Assembly (NCBI GenBank): GCA_003165465.1
Contig: PLUM01000022.1
Coordinates: 1 to 41,103 of the forward strand
DNA: 41,103 nt
Direction: 5' to 3'
From: Acidobacteriota bacterium
GTDB lineage: Bacteria; Acidobacteriota; Terriglobia; Acidiferrales; UBA7541
Shown: piece after piece, positions 40,974-41,103 of the stretch
Layout of the letters: each line of letters starts with the position of its first letter
Position numbering within the stretch: position 1 is the first letter of the stretch
The notes under the pieces: model-generated
What the model was told of the DNA's origin: nothing
Seen by the model: only the letters and a program-made list of their open reading frames with translations
Database searches by the model: none
Made by a program: the position numbers and the translations under genes

Positions 40974-41103
40974 TTTGGTTATTGCGCCGCGGGTAAACGA
41001 GCGCCACTCGTCGGCGGAGCGGACGAGTTCTTTCTTCGCGTGGCTTCTCAATTCGGGCGAATACCCGCAACCTTCAGTCTGATTCTCCACAAGGTCTTGG
41101 GGC

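Overview
The window reads as a chromosomal segment of an Acidobacteriota bacterium (Terriglobia-like). This is inferred from its gene families: YXWGXW-repeat protein, DUF6152, DUF3309, an uncharacterised 'DPRYYR'-type exported protein, an MCE protein with an extra C-terminal domain, and a Wzx/Wzy exopolysaccharide (EPS) locus encoding SLBB, GumC and NusG-like proteins. No rRNA, ribosomal protein or other taxonomic marker is present, so the assignment is a judgement.

Layout. Positions 1-9000 hold stress and envelope genes, mostly on the minus strand: a PAP2 phosphatase (+), a Crp/Fnr regulator, a kaiC-kaiB-kaiB-small ORF operon without kaiA, an Hsp20 carrying an N-terminal DUF2934, a DUF3309 micro-membrane protein, a YXWGXW secreted protein, a 51-residue metallothionein, a VTT/DedA-like membrane protein and a four-helix membrane protein. 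Positions 9090-12904 (+) hold an exported protein behind an operator-like promoter and a phospholipid-transport operon, mlaE-mlaF-mlaD, whose MlaD ends in an OmpA-like domain. Positions 12905-16943 are a scar zone: an IS3-type transposase remnant, a promoter plus the 5' two-thirds of a tRNA-Cys, an intact sugar transferase, and rfbD/rfbC/membrane-protein remnants.

Positions 17134-36400 are one long minus-strand EPS locus. In transcription order it encodes a degenerate receiver, a 7-SLBB export protein, a PAP2-Wzi fusion, GumC/Wzz, a NusG-like antiterminator, Gmd, Wzx, a GT4, Wzy, two more GT4s, HldA, a GT9 and GmhA; the initiating sugar transferase lies beyond the scar. Several junctions overlap by 4-8 bases (ATGA, TTGA, GTGA), so translation is probably coupled. 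The products suggest a Wzx/Wzy polymer containing a GDP-mannose-derived sugar and probably a heptose, transcribed with a dedicated NusG paralogue and exported by SLBB/GumC/Wzi-type proteins.

A 962-base non-coding stretch (36401-37362) with spaced AGTACY repeats separates this locus from a divergent LuxR-type regulator whose receiver also lacks the usual acidic pair. The right end (38259-40942, +) has three exported-protein genes: a beta-propeller, a DUF6152 protein and an uncharacterised protein.

Most notable: the PAP2-Wzi fusion, the two degenerate receivers flanking a repeat-bearing control region, the duplicated Lys-tailed KaiB operon, the truncated tRNA-Cys beside an IS scar, and the decayed rfbC/rfbD. 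I found no CRISPR array, phage or complete insertion sequence.
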